Source: Brevibacterium sp. CBA3109 (GTDB lineage: Bacteria > Actinomycetota > Actinomycetes > Actinomycetales > Brevibacteriaceae). Taken from it: a stretch of 64,000 bases of DNA. Location of the stretch: the NCBI RefSeq assembly GCF_040256645.1, contig NZ_CP158281.1, positions 372,001 through 436,000 on the forward strand, written 5' to 3'. The notes beneath the pieces are model-generated. The model saw only the letters and a program-made list of their open reading frames with translations. It was not told where the DNA came from and did not search any database. A program made the position numbers and the translations under genes. Positions 1 to 8,089 of the stretch are shown piece by piece. The first letter of the stretch is position 1; each line of letters starts with the position of its first letter.

Positions 1-27
1 AATTCATGCTGGCACACTTTTCGGCCA

Positions 28-47
28 CAATCAATCACGCTTGATTG
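28..47. promoter_or_regulatory. Perfect inverted repeat upstream of the acyl-CoA dehydrogenase
   Basis: CAATCAA and TTGATTG form perfect 7-bp arms around a 6-base spacer. The dyad lies about 140 bases before the acyl-CoA dehydrogenase start and has the size of a TetR- or GntR-type operator. A regulatory role is inferred from position and symmetry only; the regulator gene is not in the window. Confidence 0.4.
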
Positions 48-187
48 TTTTGGTTTTTGTCGATAATGTGTTGTCCGTCACCGTCGGATCGGCGGCACTG
101 AGTCTGTCGACGTTGCCGATCCTTCGCCGGCAGACCGCCGCCTGGCGGTCCTCAGGCCGCCTGGGGAGAATGATCGAAAGGATCCCG

Positions 188-1336
188 ATGACAGAATCAG
201 ACACTGAACTTCAGCAGTTCCGCGCGAGCGTACGTGCCTTCTGCGACAAGGAGATCGTCCCGCGGATGGAGGAGTGGGAAGCCGCCGGCACCTTCGACGC
301 GCATGAGCTGTTCTCCAAGCTGGCGGCGCAGGGTTTCCTCGGTCTCAGCCATGATGTCGCCGATGGCGGCGAGAGTGCCCCGATGGAGTACCAGCGGGTT
401 TTCGCCGAGGAACTGGCCCGGGGCAACACTGCGGGAATCTCGATGGCCATCAATGTGCAGATGCACATGGCCACCCCTTCGCTTGCCGAGTTCGGATCCC
501 AGGAGCTCAAGGACAAATACCTCCGACCGGCTCTCGAGGGCCGTCAGGTGGCCGCGATCGCCGTCACCGAACCGGGTGCCGGCTCAGATGTCGCGACCTT
601 GTCCACTCGGGCCCGGCGTGAGGGAGATGACTGGGTGATCTCGGGATCGAAGGTCTACATCACCAATGGCACGCAGGCCGACTGGTTCTGCATGCTCGTG
701 CGCACCTCGGATGAGGGCGGTTACAGGGGCATGTCGCAGATCATCGTGCCGGCCAACACCCCGGGATTTGAAGTTGCACGGAAGCTGGACAAACTCGGCA
801 ACCGCGCCTCCGACACGGTGGAGCTGCGACTCGATGAGGTACGTGTGCCTGTCTCGAACACCATCGGAGAGATCGGTCGTGGGTTCCAGCAGCAGATGGG
901 CCAGTTCGTGTTGGAGAGGCTCTCCGTGTGCTTCACCGCGGTCGGGGCCTGCGAATGGGCTCTGGCCAAGACACAGGAGTACATAAAGACCAGAGAAGTC
1001 TTCGGCGCACCACTGGCAACACGGCAGTACCCGGTGTTCCGCCTGACCGAACTCTCCGCCCAGTTGGAGTTGCTGCGCGCGCTCAACGCACAGATGTGCC
1101 AGAAGTTCGAGGCGGGGGAGAACATCACCCGTGAGGCGACGATCGGAAAGCTCACCGCCGGTCGGCTCATGCGCGAGGTCGCCGATGCCGCGCTCCAATA
1201 CCACGGCGGAATGGGATACATGGAGGAGAACTGGACCAGCCGGTTCTACCGCGACGTTCGACTGTCTTCGATCGGCGGCGGCGCCGATGAGGTCATGTTG
1301 CAGGTTCTTTCCCGAATTGATGGTTACACCGTTTGA
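188..1336 (+). CDS. Acyl-CoA dehydrogenase family protein
   Basis: Flavoenzyme that introduces the alpha,beta double bond into an acyl-CoA and passes electrons to ETF. At about 382 residues from this start it has the family's usual length. The N-terminal helical domain is followed by the beta domain with VTEPGAGSDVA and ITNG, and by a C-terminal helical domain containing YHGGMGYMEE and the GGGADEVM segment that normally carries the catalytic Glu. The reading frame is open further upstream to position 41, but the ATG at 188 follows GAAAGGA at good spacing and the protein MTESDTEL starts where family members start. A 33-base gap separates it from the acyl-CoA ligase on the same strand, so the two probably form an operon for a fatty or branched acyl substrate. 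The exact chain specificity cannot be read from sequence. Confidence 0.9.
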   Translation: MTESDTELQQFRASVRAFCDKEIVPRMEEWEAAGTFDAHELFSKLAAQGFLGLSHDVADGGESAPMEYQRVFAEELARGNTAGISMAINVQMHMATPSLAEFGSQELKDKYLRPALEGRQVAAIAVTEPGAGSDVATLSTRARREGDDWVISGSKVYITNGTQADWFCMLVRTSDEGGYRGMSQIIVPANTPGFEVARKLDKLGNRASDTVELRLDEVRVPVSNTIGEIGRGFQQQMGQFVLERLSVCFTAVGACEWALAKTQEYIKTREVFGAPLATRQYPVFRLTELSAQLELLRALNAQMCQKFEAGENITREATIGKLTAGRLMREVADAALQYHGGMGYMEENWTSRFYRDVRLSSIGGGADEVMLQVLSRIDGYTV

Positions 1337-1369
1337 ACCCCACCGTTCGACCCCAATGAAGAGGACGAA

Positions 1370-3052
1370 ATGAAATCCGATACGACCAGAATCGATGACT
1401 ACGATCTCAACTTGGCCCGGCGCAACACCGTCGGTGATGCGCTGACTCGCGCGGCGGAGAAGTCCCCGCGGAAGACCGCGGTCATCGACGGTGATCGCCG
1501 CGTCACCTATGCACAGCTCGAACACGACGCCGAGGCGATCGCCCGGGGGTTGCTTGAGCTGCCGGATGCGCCCGAGCAGGGTGAGCCCGTTGCTGTCATC
1601 GTCGCCAACAGCTACGAGTTTCTGCCGATCTACTTTGCCATTGCGAAGGCGGGTCGAGTGGTTCTGCCGATCAACTACGGTCTCACTGCCGACGACATTG
1701 CTTGGATCCTCGATGATGCGGGCGCCAGCCTGGTCTTCGTCGATGATGCGATGCTCCCGCTCGTCGACGCCGCAGTGAAGCTCGGCACGACGATCAGGAC
1801 CGCCGTCGTCCGCTCCTCAGGGACCGCCACGATCGGATCCGCAGAGACCGATGGAACGAGCACTCAGGCAGATGCGTCTTCCGCCTACCAGCGTCGGGAC
1901 CTGTCGGAGCTGCTCGCGACCCCGGTTGATGAGGAGTTGAGAATACTCATCGGCAGCGACGACGTCGTCCAGTGCATGTACACCTCGGGTACGACCGGTC
2001 GGCCCAAGGGCGCGTTGGTGACACATTCCTCGGTGGTCACCGGGGTGATGTCGAATTCGATGCTGCTCGGCGAAGGCTGGGCGCAGAAGCCGGGCATCAC
2101 GGTCGTCTGTCTGCCGTTGTTCCACGTCACCGGTTTGAACACACTGGCCAAACCCGTGCTGTTCATGGGCGGGACGCTCGTCATCCACCATGGCTTCGAC
2201 CCCGGCGCTGTCCTCGATGCGATCGAGCGGGAGCACGCCACATCGTTCGTCGGGCTCCCTATGATGTGGGCGGCACTGGTGGCGGAGAATTCGCGGCAGC
2301 CGCGTGACCTCTCCTCGGTCGACACCGCGATGTATGCGATGGCGCAGATGCCTGAGCGAGTCCTCGCCGGCATGGACGAGATGATGCCTCATGCCAGGAA
2401 GGTCCTGGGCTCCGGCCAGACTGAAGTGGTCCCTGCCACGACGTTCCAGCGGTCCGAGCATCGCCATGGGAAGAACGCGTCCTGGGGAGTCTCCTCACCG
2501 ACAGTGCGGACCCGGATCATGGATCCCGGGGGCAACTTGCTGCCTGTGGGAGAGGTCGGAGAGATCGTTTACCGCGGACCACATGTCACTGCCGGGTATT
2601 GGAACCGTCCCGATGCCAATGAAGAGGCGTTCCGGCATGGGTGGTTCCACAGCGGCGACATCGGGTACATGGATGAGGAAGGCGTCATCTGGTTCACCGA
2701 CCGAGTCAAGGACATCATCAAGACCGGCGGTGAGAACGTGTCATCGATGAAGGTCGAGCGGATCCTCTCCGATGCACCGGGAGTCATCGAATGCAGCGTC
2801 ATCGGCACGGAGCATGCTCGCTGGGGCGAAGCGGTCACCGCCGTCGTCCTCAGCGACAAGGTACCGTCCGCCGACGAGGCGGACCCTGAGGTTCGCCAGA
2901 AGGCGGCCGAGGAGGTCGAAGCCGGGATTCTCGCCTATGTGCGGGAGCGTCTCAGCGGCTTCGAAGCACCCAAGCGCGTGGAGTTCATCGATGCCCTGCC
3001 GAAGACCTCGACAGGCAAGATCAGGAAGAACTTGCTGCGCGACCTGTTCTGA
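1370..3052 (+). CDS. AMP-dependent acyl-CoA synthetase/ligase
   Basis: ANL-superfamily enzyme of 560 residues that activates a carboxylic acid with ATP to the acyl-AMP and then forms the CoA thioester in the cytoplasm. The P-loop-like motif YTSGTTGRPKGALVTHSS lies at about residues 203-220. The hinge and C-terminal motifs SGDIGYMDEEG and DRVKDIIKTGGENVSS follow, and the catalytic Lys sits in PKTSTGKIRKNLL near the end. It lies directly behind the acyl-CoA dehydrogenase, so the likely pathway is activation followed by oxidation of the same acid. The start has AGAGGAC just upstream. The substrate is not determinable; long-chain or branched-chain acids are reasonable guesses. Confidence 0.9.
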   Translation: MKSDTTRIDDYDLNLARRNTVGDALTRAAEKSPRKTAVIDGDRRVTYAQLEHDAEAIARGLLELPDAPEQGEPVAVIVANSYEFLPIYFAIAKAGRVVLPINYGLTADDIAWILDDAGASLVFVDDAMLPLVDAAVKLGTTIRTAVVRSSGTATIGSAETDGTSTQADASSAYQRRDLSELLATPVDEELRILIGSDDVVQCMYTSGTTGRPKGALVTHSSVVTGVMSNSMLLGEGWAQKPGITVVCLPLFHVTGLNTLAKPVLFMGGTLVIHHGFDPGAVLDAIEREHATSFVGLPMMWAALVAENSRQPRDLSSVDTAMYAMAQMPERVLAGMDEMMPHARKVLGSGQTEVVPATTFQRSEHRHGKNASWGVSSPTVRTRIMDPGGNLLPVGEVGEIVYRGPHVTAGYWNRPDANEEAFRHGWFHSGDIGYMDEEGVIWFTDRVKDIIKTGGENVSSMKVERILSDAPGVIECSVIGTEHARWGEAVTAVVLSDKVPSADEADPEVRQKAAEEVEAGILAYVRERLSGFEAPKRVEFIDALPKTSTGKIRKNLLRDLF

Positions 3053-3087
3053 GCAGGTCTGACAGTCAGCTACAGCCTGGCAGTCCC

Positions 3088-3127
3088 ACAAGGCGGGCAC
3101 CCGGTGGAAACCGAGTGCCCGCCTTGT
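3088..3127. terminator. Bidirectional hairpin between convergent genes
   Basis: Perfect 13-bp arms ACAAGGCGGGCAC and GTGCCCGCCTTGT enclose a loop that itself can pair (CGGT/ACCG). It lies between the acyl-CoA ligase on + and the lipoprotein on -, so it can terminate both. Confidence 0.8.
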
Positions 3128-3137
3128 TCACTGCCAC

Positions 3138-4748
3138 TCACCCCTGAGACAGTACAAAGACCGTCACCGAGCTCCCAGCAAGGTCGATGCGCAGCTTGCC
3201 ATCATCCGCCCCGCCACTCGAAGCCGCCGACGACCTCGCTCCATCCGACCCGCTCGCACTATCGATGTCCTTCCCTCTGAAGGGCACATCAGCCGGCAGC
3301 GGATTAGCCGGCACCACCTGCGTAGCGCTCTTGACATCGTTCGACACCCCATGAACCTGCGAGGCTGAATCGACAGAGAAACCTGAAGGTATCGACAGCG
3401 TCACAGGATTGCCACCCACCGTCGCTGCGTCGTTCGCGTTGATCACCGTCGTCACCAGGGTGCGACCGTCGTTCTTGACCACCGTGTAGGCGCTCATATT
3501 CCCACCGCCCTTGACCGCCGTCCGAGTGAACTTCCCGCCGAGGCTGGGCACGAGCAGCCGCAGTCCGAGCATGTTCGGCCGCACCTGGAACGCCTTCGAC
3601 CGGTCCCCGTGGTCGGCCGGATCGCAGATGAGCGACATCGGCGCTCCTCCGTTGCAGGCTCCGAGCATTGAGTGCATGGCCATGCGGTCGACGCCGATGG
3701 TGGCCGCGTACAGTGTAAAGTCGGCCGCCCACAGCGCCGAGGCATTCGTCAGTGAGGTGTCGTTCGTGCCCGGGCAGCTCGTCGGCCCCGTCTCCTCCAA
3801 CCACAGCGGCAGCCCGGCCGCATCGGCCTTGTCCTTGCCGATGCCGAGGTTCTTCTTCGCCGACTGTTTCGCCAGCGGATCGATGAGGTTCGCCGCCTGC
3901 GGGCCCCGGCCCGGCACGTGAGTCGAGTCGCATTCGTAGAGCTGGTACCAGTGCTGCGAGATCGCGGTCTTGTGCTTCACATCAGAGCCTGCGAACGCAT
4001 CCATCCATGCCCCGTCGTAGACATCGGGACCGATGATCGGAGCCTCGGGGCGCTTGGCATGGATGGCTTTGGCATACGCCTCGAGCTGTCCCACGTATTT
4101 GTCCTTGTTCCAGCCTTTGCCGCGTACGGCGCCGCTGGGCACATCGTCGACGGTGTAGCCGTTCGGCTCGTTGCCGATGGCAAGACCGACCAGGGAATCG
4201 CCGAGGATGTCGACCGCGTGCGCGGCCATGTCCGCTCCACGTTCCGGGTCGTAGGTTCCCAGGGGAATGCCGATGGTGACCGAGGAACCGGTGGCCTCGA
4301 CGAGCTTTTTCAGCCTCCCCAGGTCCTCGGGGGTGACGGTGACTTTCTCGTCGTGCTTCGGCTTCTCTCCCTTCGACGTCCAGAACGTCCTCCGGTCGAG
4401 AGCATTGCCGCCGAACCGCAGCGCCGGCGATCCGAGCGACTTCAGCTGCTCGTCGAGATTGGATTGCGCGGGATCGAGCCGGGGGTCGGCCAGGCCAGTA
4501 GCTTCGAAGGAGACGCCGATATTGTCGGCAGCGAACCCGGGGCCGGTCTGCTCTGCCGTCGCAGTGACCGTGGCGGTCTCACCGCTGACAGAGCCCGCGA
4601 ATGACTGCTCGAATTCGGTCGGAGAAGGACTCGGCTCCGGAGTCTGATCCGCAGAGGATGATGAGCCCTGCGAATCGGACCACGAACACCCCGACAGCAC
4701 GAGGGCGAGCGCCACAACACCGCCCTGAATACTCCTTCTGAGGTTCAC
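3138..4748 (-). CDS. Secreted lipoprotein with a clan GH-A (GH79-like) glycosidase fold
   Basis: From the GTG at 4748 the protein starts with Arg-Arg, a hydrophobic segment and the lipobox LVLSGC, so it should be exported and lipid-anchored. After a Ser/Pro-rich linker comes a TIM-barrel-like body with LRFGGNALDRR, an acid/base-type Asn-Glu-Pro in LAIGNEPNGY, and a second Glu in LWLEETGPTS that fits the nucleophile of clan GH-A enzymes. A C-terminal beta-rich domain ends in SSVTVFVLSQG. The order resembles GH79 beta-glucuronidase/heparanase-like proteins, but that family assignment is from memory of motifs only. The frame stays open to an ATG at 4820; the later GTG was chosen because it puts the signal peptide at the N-terminus. 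The gene is downstream of acetoacetyl-CoA synthetase on the same strand with a 120-base gap. Confidence 0.65.
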   Translation of the reverse strand: MNLRRSIQGGVVALALVLSGCSWSDSQGSSSSADQTPEPSPSPTEFEQSFAGSVSGETATVTATAEQTGPGFAADNIGVSFEATGLADPRLDPAQSNLDEQLKSLGSPALRFGGNALDRRTFWTSKGEKPKHDEKVTVTPEDLGRLKKLVEATGSSVTIGIPLGTYDPERGADMAAHAVDILGDSLVGLAIGNEPNGYTVDDVPSGAVRGKGWNKDKYVGQLEAYAKAIHAKRPEAPIIGPDVYDGAWMDAFAGSDVKHKTAISQHWYQLYECDSTHVPGRGPQAANLIDPLAKQSAKKNLGIGKDKADAAGLPLWLEETGPTSCPGTNDTSLTNASALWAADFTLYAATIGVDRMAMHSMLGACNGGAPMSLICDPADHGDRSKAFQVRPNMLGLRLLVPSLGGKFTRTAVKGGGNMSAYTVVKNDGRTLVTTVINANDAATVGGNPVTLSIPSGFSVDSASQVHGVSNDVKSATQVVPANPLPADVPFRGKDIDSASGSDGARSSAASSGGADDGKLRIDLAGSSVTVFVLSQG

Positions 4749-4868
4749 TTCAATAACTCTGCCCTGTCCCCGCAGAATCAACAACTTCCACGGGCGAGAC
4801 ATTGCAGGGGTGGAGATCACGCCACCAGAAGAGAGGAGTCGCTGTGAAGTCGCGTTCGAGGCTGTCCC

Positions 4869-6851
4869 TCAGTCTTCTCTGCCCTTCGCGAACCGCGCGA
4901 AGTACTCCAGCGCCTCGAACGAATCCACGGCGTCCGGGTTCGCGACCTTCTCCAGTGGGTGGCCTTGGACGAGGCGTTTGACGGGCACCTCGAGCTTCTT
5001 GCCCGTGCGGGTGTGGGGGATGGCAGGAACGGCGATGATGTCATCGGGAACATGCCGCGGCGAGGCTTTCGTCCGCAGTTCGCCTACGATCCGAGACCGA
5101 AGCGAATCATCGAGCGCAGCCCCTGAAGCCAGGACGACGAACAGCGGCATCCAATATCCGCCGTCGGGCTGCTCGGCACCGATGACCAGGGATTCGGCCA
5201 CCTCGGGGATGCCGTCGACGACGTCGTAGATGTCGGCGCTGCCCAGGCGCACGCCCTGCCGGTTGAGGGTGGCGTCCGAGCGGCCGGAGATGATGACGCT
5301 GCCGTGGTCGGTGATGGTGATCCAGTCGCCGTGGCACCAGACTCCGGGGAACATCGAGAAGTACGTATCGTGGTAGCGCTCACCGTCGGGATCGTTCCAG
5401 AACTTCACCGGCATCGACGGCATCGGTGCGGTGATGACCATCTCGCCGACCTCGCCAACCAAAGGTTGACCAGAGTCGTCCCAGGATTCCAACGCCACAC
5501 CGAGGATGGGCCGTGAGAGTTCCCCGGCCCAGATCGGACAGTTCGGGGCGGATCCGGCGAAGCCGCTGACGACGTCGGTGCCGCCGCTCGTCGAGGCCAA
5601 CTGCACGCGTTCGCCGACGGCATCGCGCACCCACGGGAAGCAGTGGGCGGGCACCGGGGCGCCGGTGGCACCGATCGTCCGCAGCGCGGAGAGGTCGAAC
5701 TCCGTGCCGGGTTCGATCCCGGCCTTCATCCCGGCTAGGAAGATCCCGGGACTGACCCCGAGCACATTGGCCTTCGTGTCCGCGGCGATCTCCCACAGCC
5801 GGCCCGGCCCCGGATAGAGGGGGCTGCCGTCGAAGCACACCGTGGTCGCACCGCCCACCAGCGCCGAGGCGACGAGGTTCCACATCATCCAGTTCGTATT
5901 CGTGTACCAGAAAAACCGGTCACCGGGGCGAATGTCGAGGTGGAGACCCAGCAGGCGCAGATGATCGATGACGACCCCGCCGTGGCTGTGCACGATCCCC
6001 TTGGGAATCCCCGTCGTGCCCGAGGAGTACAGCACCCACAGCGGGGTATCGAAATCGACGCGCGCGAACTCGGGTTCAACATCCCCGGAGGCGATATCGT
6101 CCCAGGTGACAAGGTTCGTGATCTGACCGTGTTCATCGGTGAATTCCTCGCCGAGGTTGCCCACCCCAACCACGGCTCGCAGGCTCGGCATCCGGTTGGC
6201 CAATTCCGCGACCTGGTCGCGGCGGTCGAAAGCCTGACCGTTCCACAGGTAGCCATCGGCGGCGAAGAGCACTGTCGGTTCGAGTTGGCCGAGTTTCGTC
6301 GCCGCACCTTCGGCCGCGTAGTCCTGGGCGCAGGCGGACCAGATGGCGCCGATGGACGCGGAGGCGAGGAAGGCGATGAGCGTGTGGTGGGTGTTCGGCA
6401 GGTAGCCGACTACGCGGTCGCCCTGGCCGACTCCTTGCTCACGCAGCCATGCGGCGACGGAACCGACCTGGCGACGTAGTTCGCGCCAGGTGGTCTCAAG
6501 GTGCTCGCCGGATTCTTTGATGGTGATGATCGCCGGTTCGTCGGCGAGTGTGTCATCAAGACCGGCCCGCAAGGCGTGTTCGGCGTAGTTGAGCCGAGTG
6601 CCAGGGAACCAGGTGGCGCCGGGCATGGTCCGATCGGCGACGACTTCGGTGTAGGGCTCATCGGCGATGACGTCGAAGAAGTCCCAGACTGCGCCCCAGA
6701 ATCCGTCGAGGTCGTCCACCGACCATTTCCACAGATCGTCATATCCGGCCAGGTTTTGGCCGGTGCGTTGGTTGGCGAAGTCGATGAACTCGGCAATCTG
6801 CGGTTGCGGGGTCTGGTCGGGGTCGGGAAGCCAGATCGGTTCAGCGGTCAA
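4869..6851 (-). CDS. Acetoacetate-CoA ligase (acetoacetyl-CoA synthetase)
   Basis: ANL enzyme of 660 residues that makes acetoacetyl-CoA from acetoacetate, ATP and CoA. The length and N-terminal region (WLPDPDQTPQPQIAEF, then LWKWSVDDLDGFW) match the AacS subfamily rather than acetyl-CoA synthetase. The ATP motif is YSSGTTGIPKGIVHSHGG; later motifs are GVSPGIF, ISGRSDATLNRQGVRLGSAD and a C-terminal RTGKKLEVPVK with the expected catalytic Lys. The role is use of ketone bodies or of products of leucine and fatty acid degradation, consistent with the acyl-CoA genes to its left. The ATG is preceded by GAGGAGAA. Confidence 0.92.
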   Translation of the reverse strand: MTAEPIWLPDPDQTPQPQIAEFIDFANQRTGQNLAGYDDLWKWSVDDLDGFWGAVWDFFDVIADEPYTEVVADRTMPGATWFPGTRLNYAEHALRAGLDDTLADEPAIITIKESGEHLETTWRELRRQVGSVAAWLREQGVGQGDRVVGYLPNTHHTLIAFLASASIGAIWSACAQDYAAEGAATKLGQLEPTVLFAADGYLWNGQAFDRRDQVAELANRMPSLRAVVGVGNLGEEFTDEHGQITNLVTWDDIASGDVEPEFARVDFDTPLWVLYSSGTTGIPKGIVHSHGGVVIDHLRLLGLHLDIRPGDRFFWYTNTNWMMWNLVASALVGGATTVCFDGSPLYPGPGRLWEIAADTKANVLGVSPGIFLAGMKAGIEPGTEFDLSALRTIGATGAPVPAHCFPWVRDAVGERVQLASTSGGTDVVSGFAGSAPNCPIWAGELSRPILGVALESWDDSGQPLVGEVGEMVITAPMPSMPVKFWNDPDGERYHDTYFSMFPGVWCHGDWITITDHGSVIISGRSDATLNRQGVRLGSADIYDVVDGIPEVAESLVIGAEQPDGGYWMPLFVVLASGAALDDSLRSRIVGELRTKASPRHVPDDIIAVPAIPHTRTGKKLEVPVKRLVQGHPLEKVANPDAVDSFEALEYFARFAKGRED

Positions 6852-6992
6852 TTCTTCTCCTCAGCACAGCGGTGGGCGGTAGCTATAGCGGTCTCCACTA
6901 CCTGAAACGAGGTGTACTCGTTCTGCAGTGGAGCAGTTGAGTCCCACCTTACGCCGCCGACCCCGCGGCCATTGCAGGCTGTCTGGAACACA

Positions 6993-7024
6993 ACTGCGCC
7001 GCTGAGAATTCTCAGCGGCGCAGT
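6993..7024. terminator. Perfect 32-bp palindrome behind the displaced dehydrogenase tail
   Basis: The 16-bp arms beginning ACTGCGCCGCTGAGAA are perfectly self-complementary with no loop base left over. The palindrome lies 22 bases after the stop of the dehydrogenase-tail remnant and 142 bases upstream of the acetoacetyl-CoA synthetase start. It most likely serves as terminator for leftward transcription from galU and, formerly, from the gene whose tail is left here. No T-run follows, so an operator role cannot be excluded. Confidence 0.6.
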
Positions 7025-7046
7025 GGACAGGGAGGTGGGTTGAGGC

Positions 7047-7103
7047 TCAGCCCCACACGCCCCGGGTGTCGTGGACGATCTTCTGCGCGAGCAGAGCCTG
7101 ATC
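7047..7103 (-). pseudogene. Displaced 3' tail of a UDP-sugar dehydrogenase gene
   Basis: Read on the minus strand these bases encode DQALLAQKIVHDTRGVWG and a stop. The C-terminus of the intact dehydrogenase at 8090-9349 reads DRTLLTQKIVHDTRGVWG, so 15 of 18 residues agree. At DNA level about 45 of 57 bases agree by eye. The fragment starts at the stop codon of galU (the galU TGA is embedded in its first codons) and has no body or start. It is the end of a diverged dehydrogenase gene, with a hairpin terminator following on the minus strand. Confidence 0.85.
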
Positions 7104-8004
7104 AGTCCAGCGTCGGCACGAAGTCACGCAGCCACGCCTTGAGGTCATCGCCGAGGTCCTCCCGGTCGCAGGCAATCTGCATAACAGCTTTGAGGTAGTC
7201 GAGCTTGTCGCCCGTATCGTAGCGGGCACCCCTGAACACGACTCCGTAGACGCCATTCCCTTCCGCGTTTCCGGCGAGCTCTTGGAGGGCGTCGGTGAGC
7301 TGGATTTCATTGCCGCGTCCCGGCTTCGTGGTCTCGAGGACATCGAAGACCTCTGGCGCCAGCACGTAACGGCCGATGACTGCGAGATTCGAGGGAGCCT
7401 CCTCGGTGGCAGGCTTTTCCACCAGGTTATTGATCTTGACGACCTCGTCGTCCGAGGTGGTCTCGACTGCGGCGCAGCCGTAGAGGTGGATTGCTTCGCT
7501 GGGGACTTCCATAAGCGCGACGACACTGCCGCCGGTCTTCTCGGCAACCTCGATCATCTTCGGCAGGATGGGGTTACGTTCGTCGATGAGGTCATCGCCG
7601 AGGAGCACGGCGAACGGTTCGTTGCCGACGTGCTGGCGTCCCTTGAGTACGGCATGGCCGAGGCCCTTCGGGTCGCCTTGGCGCACGTAGTGGATGTCAG
7701 CGAGGTCTGTGGAATGCTGAACAGCGGCGAGCTTCTTGTCATCGCCCTTCTTCGCCAGCGCGTCTTCCAGGCCGTCCACACGGTCGAAATGGTCCTCGAG
7801 CGGCCGCTTGTTGCGCCCAGTGATCATAACGACGTCTCGAAGACCAGCTTCTGTCGCCTCTTCAACAACGTACTGGATTGCCGGCTTGTCGACGACGGGG
7901 AGCATCTCTTTGGGGGTGGCCTTCGTGGCGGGGAGGAACCGAGTTCCTAAGCCGGCGACGGGGATCACGGCTTTGCGCACTCTATTGTTTTGTTCGACAT
8001 TCAT
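7102..8004 (-). CDS. galU: UTP-glucose-1-phosphate uridylyltransferase
   Basis: Cytoplasmic nucleotidyltransferase of 300 residues that makes UDP-glucose from UTP and glucose 1-phosphate, a precursor for surface glycans and for UDP-glucuronate. The N-terminal signature GLGTRFLPATKATPKEMLP is present, followed by DKPAIQYVVEEA, LGDDLIDE and NLVEKP. The length is typical. It is transcribed in the same direction as, and 85 bases downstream of, the UDP-sugar dehydrogenase, at the left edge of the glycopolymer locus. Its stop codon coincides with the start of a leftover dehydrogenase tail, which suggests that the gene was placed between a dehydrogenase body and its original 3' end. Confidence 0.95.
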   Translation of the reverse strand: MNVEQNNRVRKAVIPVAGLGTRFLPATKATPKEMLPVVDKPAIQYVVEEATEAGLRDVVMITGRNKRPLEDHFDRVDGLEDALAKKGDDKKLAAVQHSTDLADIHYVRQGDPKGLGHAVLKGRQHVGNEPFAVLLGDDLIDERNPILPKMIEVAEKTGGSVVALMEVPSEAIHLYGCAAVETTSDDEVVKINNLVEKPATEEAPSNLAVIGRYVLAPEVFDVLETTKPGRGNEIQLTDALQELAGNAEGNGVYGVVFRGARYDTGDKLDYLKAVMQIACDREDLGDDLKAWLRDFVPTLD

Positions 8005-8089
8005 AGACTGATGTTATCGAATACCGAATGTAGTCCTAAAACGGAATGAGGAGTCGGTGATGTAACTGAACTTTCCGCCTACTGGGTAT

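Noticed and set aside
41..187. N-terminal extension of the acyl-CoA dehydrogenase in the same frame
   Set aside because: It contains the likely promoter and dyad region, has no family similarity, and the ATG at 188 has a better ribosome site and the expected protein start.
584..1525. 313-residue open frame on the minus strand opposite the acyl-CoA dehydrogenase
   Set aside because: It is an antisense shadow of a well-supported gene, with no recognisable motifs.
3918..4604. 228-residue open frame opposite the GH-like lipoprotein
   Set aside because: Antisense shadow caused by high GC; no ribosome site or motif.
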